Below, in pieces: positions 56,225-64,000 of a DNA stretch of 64,000 nt. This stretch comes from Clostridium tagluense (GTDB taxonomy: Bacteria > Bacillota > Clostridia > Clostridiales > Clostridiaceae). The stretch spans positions 211,493 through 275,492 of the forward strand of contig NZ_BHYK01000003.1 of the NCBI RefSeq assembly GCF_003865095.1. The letters run 5' to 3'. Both the position numbers and the translations under genes were made by a program. The notes under the pieces are model-generated. The model was not told where the DNA came from and did no database searches. It worked only from the letters and a program-made list of their open reading frames with translations. Each line of letters begins with the position of its first letter. Position 1 is the first letter of the stretch.

Positions 56225-57610
56225 TTAATCAACTCTGTGTATGTATTTAGTAGATACCCACCCCAAATAATCGCAATTGTCCTTACCAACAAATTGTATT
56301 TCCGTCCATTCCCTATTTTTCCCTATAATAATAACTACCTCACCTAATATCAATTTATATATTATTGGCGATTTAAAATTATTGCTTGTCCTCACATCTA
56401 ATGAATTTTTACTAACTAAGCCAAAATTGCCTTGATAAATCTTATTGATTATTTCGCTATTAAAATGCTTTTCAATCGAAACTTTAAATTGGCTTTTAAT
56501 CAATTTTATAATCCTTTTTCTATCATTTAAAATCTCATCTGGATAGATAATGCTTTCTCTTTTTTTCTTTAGAGTATTGTAAATTCTTTTTAAAATATAT
56601 TTTATTGCCTCATATCTAAAGATAAACGATGCAGGATTCACAATGGCAAACCCATTTATTTCCCCACTTACTTTGTTCCCAAATGCAAAAATAAAAAGAA
56701 AAAATTTTGCCATCTCATCTAATCCAGATTCAACATTTCCACTTAGTTTCCCTATATTTTCTGCTATTTGCTGTTTAATAGGTGTTTTTTCAAGTGATGT
56801 ACTAACCAATTGGGGCTGTGTGTTTATAATTAGTACAAACATGAAAATAAACATTAATATATTAATAATAGACTTTATTTTTGTTACGGATTTAGCGCTC
56901 TGTTCCACTTCTTGTTCTGATTCCATATTCTCTAAGAAATATGAACTAACATCCTCTATGGCATCTTTAATGTTAATAGTTTCATCTAAATAATCAACTG
57001 TTCCATTCTCATTTATTTTTACATTACTAAGGTCTATACCTTTAAGCTGGTCGCTCAATTTATCTTGAAATTGTGCCATCATTCCATTAATTCCTAGTGT
57101 TGCCGTACTCAGTGCTGAAATCATGCTGAAGTCTATACCTTTAAACTGTTTTCCCAATTTGTTTTGAAACTGTTCCATCATTCCACTAATACCTTGTATT
57201 GATGCAATAATTGATGATGTATTCGTTGAATATGTACTCAGTGCTGAAATCATGCTAAAGTCTTTACCTTTAAACTGTTTTCCCAATTTGTTTTGAAACT
57301 GTTCCATCACTCCACTAATACCTTGTATTGATGCAATAATTGATGATGTATTCGTTGAATATGTACTCAGTGCTGAAATCATGCTAAAGTCTTTACCTTT
57401 AAACTGTTTTCCCAATTTGTTTTGAAACTGTTCCATCACTTCACTAATGCCTAGTATTGATGCGCTAATTGATGATGTACTCATTGCCGCCATATTACTA
57501 AGTGCCATACCACTCAACATCTTACTTGTACTTTCAGATTGTTTGCTTAATGTATTTTCAGCCAAACCTAAAGTGAATTTTAGAGATAACTTGTCTCCAT
57601 CTTCTTTCAC
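56225..57610 (-). CDS. retron-linked repeat/membrane/SH3-like protein
   Basis: 461 residues from GTG 57610, which overlaps the retron RT stop by one base (TAGTG). Residues 48-190 hold three near-perfect 43-residue repeats (SMISALSTYSTNTSSIIASI, then QGISGVMEQFQNKLGKQFKG) plus degenerate flanks. A membrane helix lies at about 245-263 and a weaker one near 300-312. Residues 395-460 read like a bacterial SH3 domain (NSLDVRTSNN, EWTEIQF, DYLGWVSTKYI). I do not recognise the full-length protein. Translational coupling to the RT makes it part of the retron operon, perhaps a second, membrane-acting effector. Confidence 0.75.
   Translation of the reverse strand: MKEDGDKLSLKFTLGLAENTLSKQSESTSKMLSGMALSNMAAMSTSSISASILGISEVMEQFQNKLGKQFKGKDFSMISALSTYSTNTSSIIASIQGISGVMEQFQNKLGKQFKGKDFSMISALSTYSTNTSSIIASIQGISGMMEQFQNKLGKQFKGIDFSMISALSTATLGINGMMAQFQDKLSDQLKGIDLSNVKINENGTVDYLDETINIKDAIEDVSSYFLENMESEQEVEQSAKSVTKIKSIINILMFIFMFVLIINTQPQLVSTSLEKTPIKQQIAENIGKLSGNVESGLDEMAKFFLFIFAFGNKVSGEINGFAIVNPASFIFRYEAIKYILKRIYNTLKKKRESIIYPDEILNDRKRIIKLIKSQFKVSIEKHFNSEIINKIYQGNFGLVSKNSLDVRTSNNFKSPIIYKLILGEVVIIIGKNREWTEIQFVGKDNCDYLGWVSTKYIHRVD
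57114..57500 (-). repeat. three tandem 129-bp coding repeats
   Basis: Units begin at 57114, 57243 and 57372 (word GCTGAAATC on the plus strand), each exactly 129 bp or 43 codons. The units from 57243 on are almost identical base for base, so the expansion is recent. Confidence 0.92.
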
Positions 57611-58836
57611 TATTTACCCCCCCCATCGTTTTCTGATGTTACATTCACTGTTGCTGCTATCTCTTCATATTCAATTCCTAGACTACTTAACCTGCCACAT
57701 ATATTATGTTTTTTAAAAAAGGTTATTCTCTCATCCACATAATGCTCTCCAAAATCAAGCACAGTACCATCTACAATATCTATACATGACTCAAATGAAA
57801 CATGCTCCATTTCATTACATTCTAAAAATATATTTTCGTTATATAAATTAACAATGTCATCAAACACTTTATATTGATCATTGTTAACCATATTATTTAT
57901 ATACCTTTTGATTTTTTCTATATATTTCTTTTCTATACTAGAAATATACGAAATGTACCCTTTAACCACATCCAACCTCGAGTAATCAGATGTAGCTATC
58001 ATATAGTGAATCATCCTTCTTACCTTTCTTTTAAGTGACCTAGGTACTATTACTTTATTTTCTACGATTAGTAAGCCTGTTATAGATTTTCTAGTAGCTG
58101 GTCCCATAAATTTCACTTTTTCACTATTTACTTGGAATCCTTCGTCCTCTACTATTTCATATATCATCTTCTGTGTTTTTATTAATAGAACTTTATCATT
58201 ACATGAAAAAATTAAATCATCTGCATATCGAGTATATGAGATACCTCTTTTGCTTGCTACGCCTTCTAATCTAGAGTCTAATTTTTTACATAATAAATTT
58301 GATAAACTTGGTGAAGTAACTGCTCCTTGCGGTAAAACATCATTAAATGTACAAATATTACTTAGAATGTTTGATATTAAATTATTATATCCCAAGTTAT
58401 AAAAAAAATAAAAAACTTTTTCTCTATGAATATAATGAAAAAAGTCTTTTAAATCTATTTTAAAAATGTATGAGTCATATTTATGTAATTCAGCATTTTG
58501 TTTTATGCCATAATCTTTTCCTATTCTAAAAGCCATAGCAGAATCTGAGATAGGTATCTTATCTAAAATATTAATCTTTATCCACTTTTGAACTAATTTT
58601 AATGAGAAACTTGGTATTCTTAATTGCCTAGTCCCTACTTTTTTCTTAGGTATTTTTATACTAGTATAGTATCGTTCTGTTTCTTTAGATAATAAATAAA
58701 GAATTGTAGGAGTAAGTCCTATAGATATGCTAAATGACTTTATATCAAATATTTTAGGTAAGTTTAAAGCTTCCAAGATTATTATATTTCTATATTTAAC
58801 TCTTTTAATAGTAAACACCCCTTTACCATAAATCAT
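57610..58836 (-). CDS. retron reverse transcriptase
   Basis: Up to 408 residues. Retron hallmarks are the NAxxH motif at 114-118 (NAELH), LPQGAVTSPSLSN near 170, the catalytic YADD at 204-207 and an ITG in the thumb where most have VTG. It copies part of its own msr-msd RNA into a branched RNA-DNA hybrid. ATG 58836 lies within the ncRNA region before the a2 arm and has a poor binding site, so the true start may be further in. A run of eight G precedes the stop. Confidence 0.93.
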   Translation of the reverse strand: MIYGKGVFTIKRVKYRNIIILEALNLPKIFDIKSFSISIGLTPTILYLLSKETERYYTSIKIPKKKVGTRQLRIPSFSLKLVQKWIKINILDKIPISDSAMAFRIGKDYGIKQNAELHKYDSYIFKIDLKDFFHYIHREKVFYFFYNLGYNNLISNILSNICTFNDVLPQGAVTSPSLSNLLCKKLDSRLEGVASKRGISYTRYADDLIFSCNDKVLLIKTQKMIYEIVEDEGFQVNSEKVKFMGPATRKSITGLLIVENKVIVPRSLKRKVRRMIHYMIATSDYSRLDVVKGYISYISSIEKKYIEKIKRYINNMVNNDQYKVFDDIVNLYNENIFLECNEMEHVSFESCIDIVDGTVLDFGEHYVDERITFFKKHNICGRLSSLGIEYEEIAATVNVTSENDGGGK

Positions 58837-58998
58837 TCTTGATTAAATGTTTTAATTCATTCACAATGTGGATGGATTGGAACATTTAATTAAGATACTA
58901 CTAAATTAAACACTTAGGGAGACGAATCATCTCCAACTATAAATAGGAGTACTTTTATGATCAATACTATTATATAGTGGTCTCTAAAGGGGTGTTTA
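58812..58998 (-). ncRNA. retron msr-msd RNA
   Basis: A perfect 14-bp inverted pair, TAAACACCCCTTTA at 58985-58998 and TAAAGGGGTGTTTA at 58812-58825 (minus strand), bounds 187 nt: the a1 and a2 arms. a1 is followed by GAGACC, similar to CACCCTTAGCGAGAGG of retron Ec86. Inside are an msr hairpin at 58918-58934 (GGAGA/TCTCC) and a long msd stem, CTTAATTAAATGTT at 58881-58894 with AACATTTAATCAAG at 58838-58851. a1 overlaps the end of the effector gene and a2 the start of the RT frame. Confidence 0.85.
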
Positions 58999-59866
58999 TA
59001 TTTAGTTCTGACAACATTATACCATATCTTATAAAATCATACAACTTTCCACTTTTATCTATAGGCAACTTATTCAATATTTTTTGAATATACAAATTAC
59101 CCTTTTCTGTTAATGCTATTTGTCCATTTTTAATACTTTTATGAATATACTTATTCTTATATAGTATTTTAATTGAAGAATATAATATCATATTCACTTT
59201 TCCCACATCAAAATGATTCTTTATATATATTCTTTTCATTACCTCTTCTAAATTCTTCATAGAAATAGCCTTAACAAAGTAAACTAACAATGGAATAAAA
59301 TAATATTGACCTATTATTGTATTTATCTCTATTTCCGTCTTTGCAGATTTTTTACTAAACTTTTTAAATTTATCTACAGTACTATCAATAATTGAATCTA
59401 ATTTATCCTTTTCATAGAAGATTGTTCGTTCCTTACCCTTTTGATTTGAAATATATTTAATAGGACCCATCATTATAAAACTTTTTTCTTTTTCATAACT
59501 TTTATTCATAATAACAAATAACTTTTCTAGGGTCTTTTCATTATTCGTAAATGCGCCTAGCTCTACTAATGACCCTACACTCTCTGGTAAGACACAAATT
59601 ATATCACTATTGTCAGCTAAAAAATTTTCTAAACTAAGTAAGTCCATCGATTTATCTTTACTTAAAATATCCATAAATAAGTCTTCAGGATATAGCACTC
59701 TTACACTATGTTTTTCTAATTTACTTCTAATTGAATCTCTTATACATTTATCATCAGTACTTACTCCTCCACATAAAAATACATCAATAAATTCTCTGTT
59801 TATTTTTTTGTATACATCAGAATAAATTTTGTCAATTGAGTTTAAATAAATCTCACTAACCCCCAT
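58970..59866 (-). CDS. retron effector: NDT-like N-glycosidase with winged-helix domain
   Basis: 298 residues. The N-terminal half (DVFLCGGVSTDDKCIRDSIR, VRVLYPEDLF, SDIICVLPESVGSLVELGAF) is a nucleoside deoxyribosyltransferase-like fold with Glu in the VGSLVELGAF helix. The C-terminal third (MILYSSIKILYKN, NGQIALTEKGNLYIQKIL) is a winged helix. This matches the effectors of type II-A retrons such as Ec86 and St85, toxins held in check by the RT-msDNA complex. Here the gene precedes the ncRNA, unlike Ec86, where it lies between ncRNA and RT. Confidence 0.88.
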   Translation of the reverse strand: MGVSEIYLNSIDKIYSDVYKKINREFIDVFLCGGVSTDDKCIRDSIRSKLEKHSVRVLYPEDLFMDILSKDKSMDLLSLENFLADNSDIICVLPESVGSLVELGAFTNNEKTLEKLFVIMNKSYEKEKSFIMMGPIKYISNQKGKERTIFYEKDKLDSIIDSTVDKFKKFSKKSAKTEIEINTIIGQYYFIPLLVYFVKAISMKNLEEVMKRIYIKNHFDVGKVNMILYSSIKILYKNKYIHKSIKNGQIALTEKGNLYIQKILNKLPIDKSGKLYDFIRYGIMLSELNINTPLETTI

Positions 59867-60203
59867 AATCTTCTCCTTTTCCTAGTATTATTACAATATA
59901 TTATAACAATCTTTCCTATTATATGTAACTACTTCCTTAAAATTATTTACTTATACACTATAATGTTAGTTGATTTTTTATATAGTAAGTTTGTATATTG
60001 AACAACTTATATCTTACTTTTCTTTATAATAGATGTACACTTTATTTTATATTAGAGAGAATAGAATAGTAGTATTTTTTTATAGTAGAGGAATAAAGCG
60101 CAGTAAATAAATGATAATTTTACTTCAGACTTTTTAACTAGTAGTTATATTAGAATAACATTAACAATATAATATTCTAAGGTAATAATACTAGGAGCAG
60201 TCC
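59867..60203. other. divergent gap between retron and metallopeptidase gene
   Basis: 337 AT-rich bases with promoters presumably in both directions. AGGAGCAG lies before the plus-strand gene. No strong hairpin or RNA gene seen. Confidence 0.5.
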
Positions 60204-61079
60204 ATGAATAAAATTGAAGAGTTAAATAATATACAAGAAACTCTTGTTGAATTTTATAATAAAAGCAATACTAAGGAAAAAGCATTGAATTACTTAGATG
60301 AAATTAATAATATTATCTTAGACTCAAAAGATAAAAGATATCTTATAAAAAATACAATTGAAAATATTAATCGATACAGAAGTTCAATTTTTTTAGAGAA
60401 ACTAATGAATCATAAAAATAATATTGTTGTTAATGATAAATATTTCTATTTTGGAGAAAAAGATTCATATATTATATTTATAATCTCTATACTTGGATGT
60501 CTAGGTAATAATCCTACAATTAAGCATTATAAAGAAACTATAGCAGTTATTCATCAACTTCTTTCTATTTATAATGAGCCTATAGAAAACAGTTCTGAAC
60601 TTGTTGAAGAAAAAGAAGTTATAAATATCCTTAATATGACATTAGCTAACTCGTCTGTCAATATTGTATCCAAGAAAAATCCACTTATTATTTTGAATTT
60701 TAATATGTCTTCTGCTCTAGATTCAGCATACTATATTTTTCCTAATACTATCGTTAATTCTAGAAATAATGTAAATGATAAGAGTCCAGTTTCTGAAGTA
60801 TTTATGCACGAAGTTGGTCATGCACTGCACATTGCAATAACAAATAATAGTTCCCTAATTCCAAGTGGATTCAAAGAAATGTTTGAAGAAACTTTTCGTA
60901 ATAGTTGGAATAATTTGCTTGCTATTCATAAACAAGATGTCTTTGCAGATTGTTTTAGTATTGCATTGAGTTATAACACTAAATTTGAAGATATAAATTC
61001 GTTTTATAGCAGTTTTTCTAAAGAAAATAGAAAAACGATGTATGATTATTTTGATACCTTGATTAGAAATTCTTTATAA
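60204..61079 (+). CDS. HExxH zinc metallopeptidase-like protein
   Basis: 291 residues, no signal peptide or membrane helix. The motif HEVGH at 202-206 (FMHEVGHALH) followed 40-50 residues later by DVFADCFSIAL suggests a zincin with Asp249 as third ligand. The N-terminal 190 residues are helical and unrecognised. It sits alone beside the retron with its own terminator. Substrate unknown; a defence or toxin role is suggested only by position. Confidence 0.75.
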   Translation: MNKIEELNNIQETLVEFYNKSNTKEKALNYLDEINNIILDSKDKRYLIKNTIENINRYRSSIFLEKLMNHKNNIVVNDKYFYFGEKDSYIIFIISILGCLGNNPTIKHYKETIAVIHQLLSIYNEPIENSSELVEEKEVINILNMTLANSSVNIVSKKNPLIILNFNMSSALDSAYYIFPNTIVNSRNNVNDKSPVSEVFMHEVGHALHIAITNNSSLIPSGFKEMFEETFRNSWNNLLAIHKQDVFADCFSIALSYNTKFEDINSFYSSFSKENRKTMYDYFDTLIRNSL

Positions 61080-61109
61080 AAAAATTAGCTGTCTCAAAAA
61101 TCAAATTGT

Positions 61110-61166
61110 ATATAAAATGAAAAAACTACGATATAAAGGTATTAAACTTAATTATCGTAGTTTTTA
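61110..61166 (+). terminator. terminator after the metallopeptidase gene
   Basis: AAAAAACTACGATA pairs with TATCGTAGTTTTT. Just before it lies GCTGTCTCAAAAA, a word like that near 52845. Confidence 0.75.
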
Positions 61167-61291
61167 TTTGTTTATGTTATATACTATACACATTCAATTT
61201 ATAATTCATAATTAGTAATTATCAAGTGTTTTACAGTATTATTTTTCATTCTATCTTTTATATTTATAGCTACTTCGTTAATATCATTTTG

Positions 61292-62371
61292 TTATTTTGT
61301 TATTTTTGTACTAATATCTTCTAAAACTCTAGTTAATAAGTCTTGGTTAAAACATAATATTCTTAATGATTCTTCATGACTTTTTATATTACTTGTTATA
61401 TACGCTCTTAAAATAAGTGCAGCAAAACATTGAGCCTCAATAACCTTTTTTCTCTCCAAATCAAAATGTATATTACCATAACTGTGTGCAGAAGGGTTTC
61501 TCAAATCGAAAAATAGTTTATAATAGAACTCTAAATATGTAATTCCTACCTTTTCAAAAATATCATCAGCGTTAATTTGTAAACACTCTGTCCATCGTCC
61601 TTTATGTCGCATTAAACCATTTTTGTTTGTCCTGCTTGGTGGTTCACCTAAAATACTTTCTACACAACGGCATGCTTGTATTATGGCAGCTTCCATTTTA
61701 GCTATATAGTATGGGTGTTCCCATAACTCTGGTTCATGTGATTCATGCATAATAACTGGTGAAAGTCCTAACTCGCAAGTTAAGCAACAGTAATGTAGTT
61801 CAAAAGATGAAAGCATCTGACTTAGTGATGTATAACATACATCGTCTCTTAAAATTAACTCTATTAATGGTGCCATAGCTTCGATTTCCGTAGCTTTTAT
61901 AATAACTCCACTCCTTAAGTCCATCTTAACAATGTAAGAACTATCCATTAACTCTAATTCTTCAAACATTTTATTTTTGTCAAAATAGTAAGTCCAGTTA
62001 TACTTTATATCAAAATCATTAATTATCTCAAATGCGTTATAATAGTACTGTGCTAAATGTAATACGTGACCAATGGTTTTCCAAAATGGCAACGATTTTA
62101 TTTTTGTATTCACCTCAGATATTAACGCAGAATTTGAGTCTTTACTATGTGTCCAAATAAATATTTTTTCATATTCTGTTCGAAAAAGGTTGGTATAATC
62201 ATGAACCTTTGGTCCAAAACTATTTTCAATCATAATTCCAGCTAATAAAGCATGGTAGCATACATCATTCGGCGGATTTGGTGGATATTTTTCAAGCATT
62301 TGCTGCTGATAAAGCTTCATTTTAGCAACATAATCTTCAACTCGATTCTGTAACTTTTTATTATATTCCAT
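61292..62371 (-). CDS. HEPN-like domain protein
   Basis: 359 residues. The C-terminal part contains FDLRNPSAHSYG, an R-x4-H motif (Arg291, His296) as in HEPN ribonucleases of defence and toxin systems. The rest is helical with several Cys and His (YCCLTCELG near 194). I do not recognise the full family. Single gene. RNA cleavage is an inference from the motif. Confidence 0.65.
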   Translation of the reverse strand: MEYNKKLQNRVEDYVAKMKLYQQQMLEKYPPNPPNDVCYHALLAGIMIENSFGPKVHDYTNLFRTEYEKIFIWTHSKDSNSALISEVNTKIKSLPFWKTIGHVLHLAQYYYNAFEIINDFDIKYNWTYYFDKNKMFEELELMDSSYIVKMDLRSGVIIKATEIEAMAPLIELILRDDVCYTSLSQMLSSFELHYCCLTCELGLSPVIMHESHEPELWEHPYYIAKMEAAIIQACRCVESILGEPPSRTNKNGLMRHKGRWTECLQINADDIFEKVGITYLEFYYKLFFDLRNPSAHSYGNIHFDLERKKVIEAQCFAALILRAYITSNIKSHEESLRILCFNQDLLTRVLEDISTKITK

Positions 62372-63261
62372 AAAAATAATCCTTTCTTTAACCCATGAAC
62401 TATAGATAGATATTAAAATACTTATACACCAATAATAACATTAATTTCAAATATAAGTAATGTTATTATAAAATTAATTACTCACAAATAATAAAACTTG
62501 TATCCCACAATGATTTACTTATCTTTAAAATATTTTCATTGCTCCATAAATAAATTACTGGCTGTTATATTACATTGAAAAATCAAAATAATTTTTAATA
62601 GTAAACTCTTAAGAGGAACGCTACACTCTTAAGAGTTTTTTAATATTGTAATTTTATTGCTAGAATTAGTAACAATTGTGAAATATATAAAAACAATAAA
62701 AATCAGCACTTAGTAAGGTGCCATAAATATATTCCTTCTAAAAATATGATTAATAATGCCATATCAAAATCTGGAATATACATTCTATCATGGCAGATAA
62801 AACGCTTAAAATGTTTTTAATCTTTCACAGTAGGTATATTATTTTCTTCAATTATCGCCTCTAATTTTTCTTCTTTTGCATTACTATCTAATTTCTTATT
62901 GTTGCAGAAATAGGGTTCAATAAGAAGGTTTAAAAGAAAATTCACTTATAGTTGATGGGAAACACGTTGCTGAATATTATATTGGCGAAATAATCTAAAA
63001 TTCATGTAAAGACTGCAATAAATAGCTACATGGTTAAAACACAATATTCTAAACGGACGACATAAGTAGTAATTAATTGTGCTGTAATATATGAAGAATC
63101 AGCTTAAAATTTTAAGCCATGATATTCTTATATTATAAAATATCTAGAGCAGAAATCTCTGCTCTTTTATTAGTTCATTTAGGGGTACAGTACAACATGT
63201 CATATTATCTATACTAAAACTCACCTGGTTAAATTACTGAGCAATAGTGTAGTCAAAAACA
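62372..63261. other. gene-free stretch with gene remnants
   Basis: No full gene. A terminator-like hairpin lies at 62606-62643 (AACTCTTAAGAG / CTCTTAAGAGTT plus T tract) and another at 63149-63172 (AGAGCAG/CTGCTCT plus T tract). A minus-strand tail with KLDSNAKEEKLEAIIEENN (62822-62900) and a plus-strand tail with LIVDGKHVAEYYIGEII (62927-62997) look like leftovers of two genes. Confidence 0.5.
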
Positions 63262-63860
63262 AATGTTATTGTATACGCTTATTGGATCTTGTGCATAGCA
63301 GGCATACGTATTTAGATTAAACGACATGATTAAACACCATATGCGTGCAAAGATCCAACTTGTTAATATTTAAAATCAACTACTATTTAAAATTCTAGTG
63401 GGTCGTTAAATTTCGTATTAGAAATTTATCGAGCCACGGGTCTTTAGCTTAATTGAACTCAGCGTTCCGTTGATGAGCGCCCTGCAAGTGAAGAAACGGA
63501 ATGTTTCTCTATGTCTTTAGAACCTTTTATGAATAACGGTGCCCTTTCGTTAAAGGTCGCGGTGGTGTCGGTTGGAGCGAGCTTTATCGAAATGGCTGCG
63601 TAGACTTATGATTTTTTTTGATTATTAATATAGAACGATTAAATTAAAAACAATTTAAATTAAAATAGAATTAATGCACGCCGTCGGGTACCCCAAAACG
63701 GACTAGCTTTGGCATTAGAATTTCTTAGTTTCCCAGGATTTGAGGGACGAAAACAATGGGAAGCTTAGAGATTCTTATACTGAAGCTTGTTCTTTTTTGG
63801 GTGACGGTATACGTGCTAAGATGTTGTCCTTCCAAATTCTCTATACTACTAACAACAATA
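63262..63860. ncRNA. candidate large structured RNA
   Basis: About 600 nt without a gene, richer in G+C than its surroundings and full of stems: TTGGATCTT(G)TGCA/TGCAAAGATCCAA at 63282-63358, GTGG/CCAC with inner CGTTAAATTTC/GAAATTTATCG at 63398-63437, TTCCGTT/AACGGAA at 63462-63503, TTCCCA/TGGGAA at 63729-63763, AAGCTT/AAGCTT at 63761-63788. It has the look of a large folded RNA, but strand, ends and class are not known. It matches none of the common RNAs I can recognise by eye. Confidence 0.4.
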
Positions 63861-63874
63861 TAAATATATTTAAA

Positions 63875-64000
63875 ATCGAGTAGGAGCTAAATAATTAATT
63901 TATTTAGCGACCTCTCACACCACCGTGCGTACCGTTCGGTACACGGCGGTTCAATAAGAATTACCTAATCATAAATTTTTCAGTTAAGGTTATAAAGCCT
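63875..64000 (-). mobile_element. 3' end of a group II intron
   Basis: On the minus strand, a domain V hairpin at 63917-63952 (ACCGCCGTG, TACCG-AA-CGGTA, CACGGTGGT, with a two-base bulge) is followed by TGTGAGAGGTCG, a domain VI stem GCTAAATAA/TTATTTAGC at 63886-63908, and CCTACTCGAT, the usual intron end. A frame ending LTEKFMIR stops just before domain V and may be the tail of the maturase. Most of the intron lies beyond the right edge. Confidence 0.82.

Noticed and set aside
56110..56292. Separate 60-residue gene
   Set aside because: It overlaps the end of the retron-linked gene in another frame, has no ribosome binding site and no recognisable motif.
57114..57500. CRISPR array
   Set aside because: The regular repeat is 129 bp, in frame, coding and without spacers.
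63380..63610. Group I intron or IStron RNA
   Set aside because: I could not find the conserved P, Q, R and S core elements, and no IS605-type gene is present.

Overview
The window looks like low-GC chromosomal DNA from a spore-forming anaerobe of the genus Clostridium (sensu stricto-like). It carries a V-type ATPase operon, a complete selenocysteine locus, sporulation genes (spoIVFB, a Spo0B-like gene), strong AGGAGG-type ribosome binding sites, and almost all housekeeping genes on the minus strand. The species cannot be named from the sequence.

Layout. 1-3.8 kb: V-ATPase genes for subunits H, C, I and K (K is cut by the window edge). 4-9.2 kb: selenocysteine locus selC-selB-selA-selD; selD itself has an in-frame UGA with a SECIS-like hairpin. 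9.3-17.2 kb: comEA, dacF, an RluA-type synthase, ridA, an LCP cell-wall ligase, yqeK, nadD, yhbY and obg. 17.3-23 kb: spo0B-like gene, rpmA-prp-rplU, RNase G and a radical-SAM pair. 23-38.3 kb: sporulation and cell-shape region with spoIVFB and its partner, mgsA, rodA, minE-minD-minC, two tandem PBP2 paralogues, mreD-mreC-mreB, radC, maf and a DUF4321 protein. 38.5-47.2 kb: SPOR protein, an NlpC/P60 hydrolase behind a c-di-AMP riboswitch, a GNAT protein, a Met-rich protein, an msrA relic, tRNA-Leu(AAG), lytic transglycosylase, coaE, polA and glsA.

From tRNA-Leu(CAA) at 47.4 kb to the right edge the DNA is accessory. 47.5-51.5 kb: a cassette-like array in which four small minus-strand genes (2'-5' RNA ligase, HD phosphohydrolase, type A chloramphenicol acetyltransferase, DUF523) are each followed by a foldable, attC-like repeat. 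No integron integrase is visible. A serine recombinase follows. 53-61 kb is a defence island: a nucleoside deoxyribosyltransferase-like protein; a ThsB-like TIR protein facing a TIR-plus-membrane protein; a broken hsdR; and a retron. The retron has an NDT/winged-helix effector, an msr-msd RNA bounded by a perfect 14-bp a1/a2 pair, a reverse transcriptase with NAxxH and YADD motifs, and an overlapping third gene with three 43-residue repeats, a membrane segment and a C-terminal SH3-like domain. A HExxH metallopeptidase and a HEPN-like protein lie just outside it. The last 700 bases hold a strongly folded, gene-free stretch that may be a large structured RNA, then the 3' end of a group II intron.

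The best candidates for something new are the retron with its unusual third gene, the TIR/TIR-membrane pair, the attC-like cassette array without an integrase, and the unexplained structured segment at the right end.
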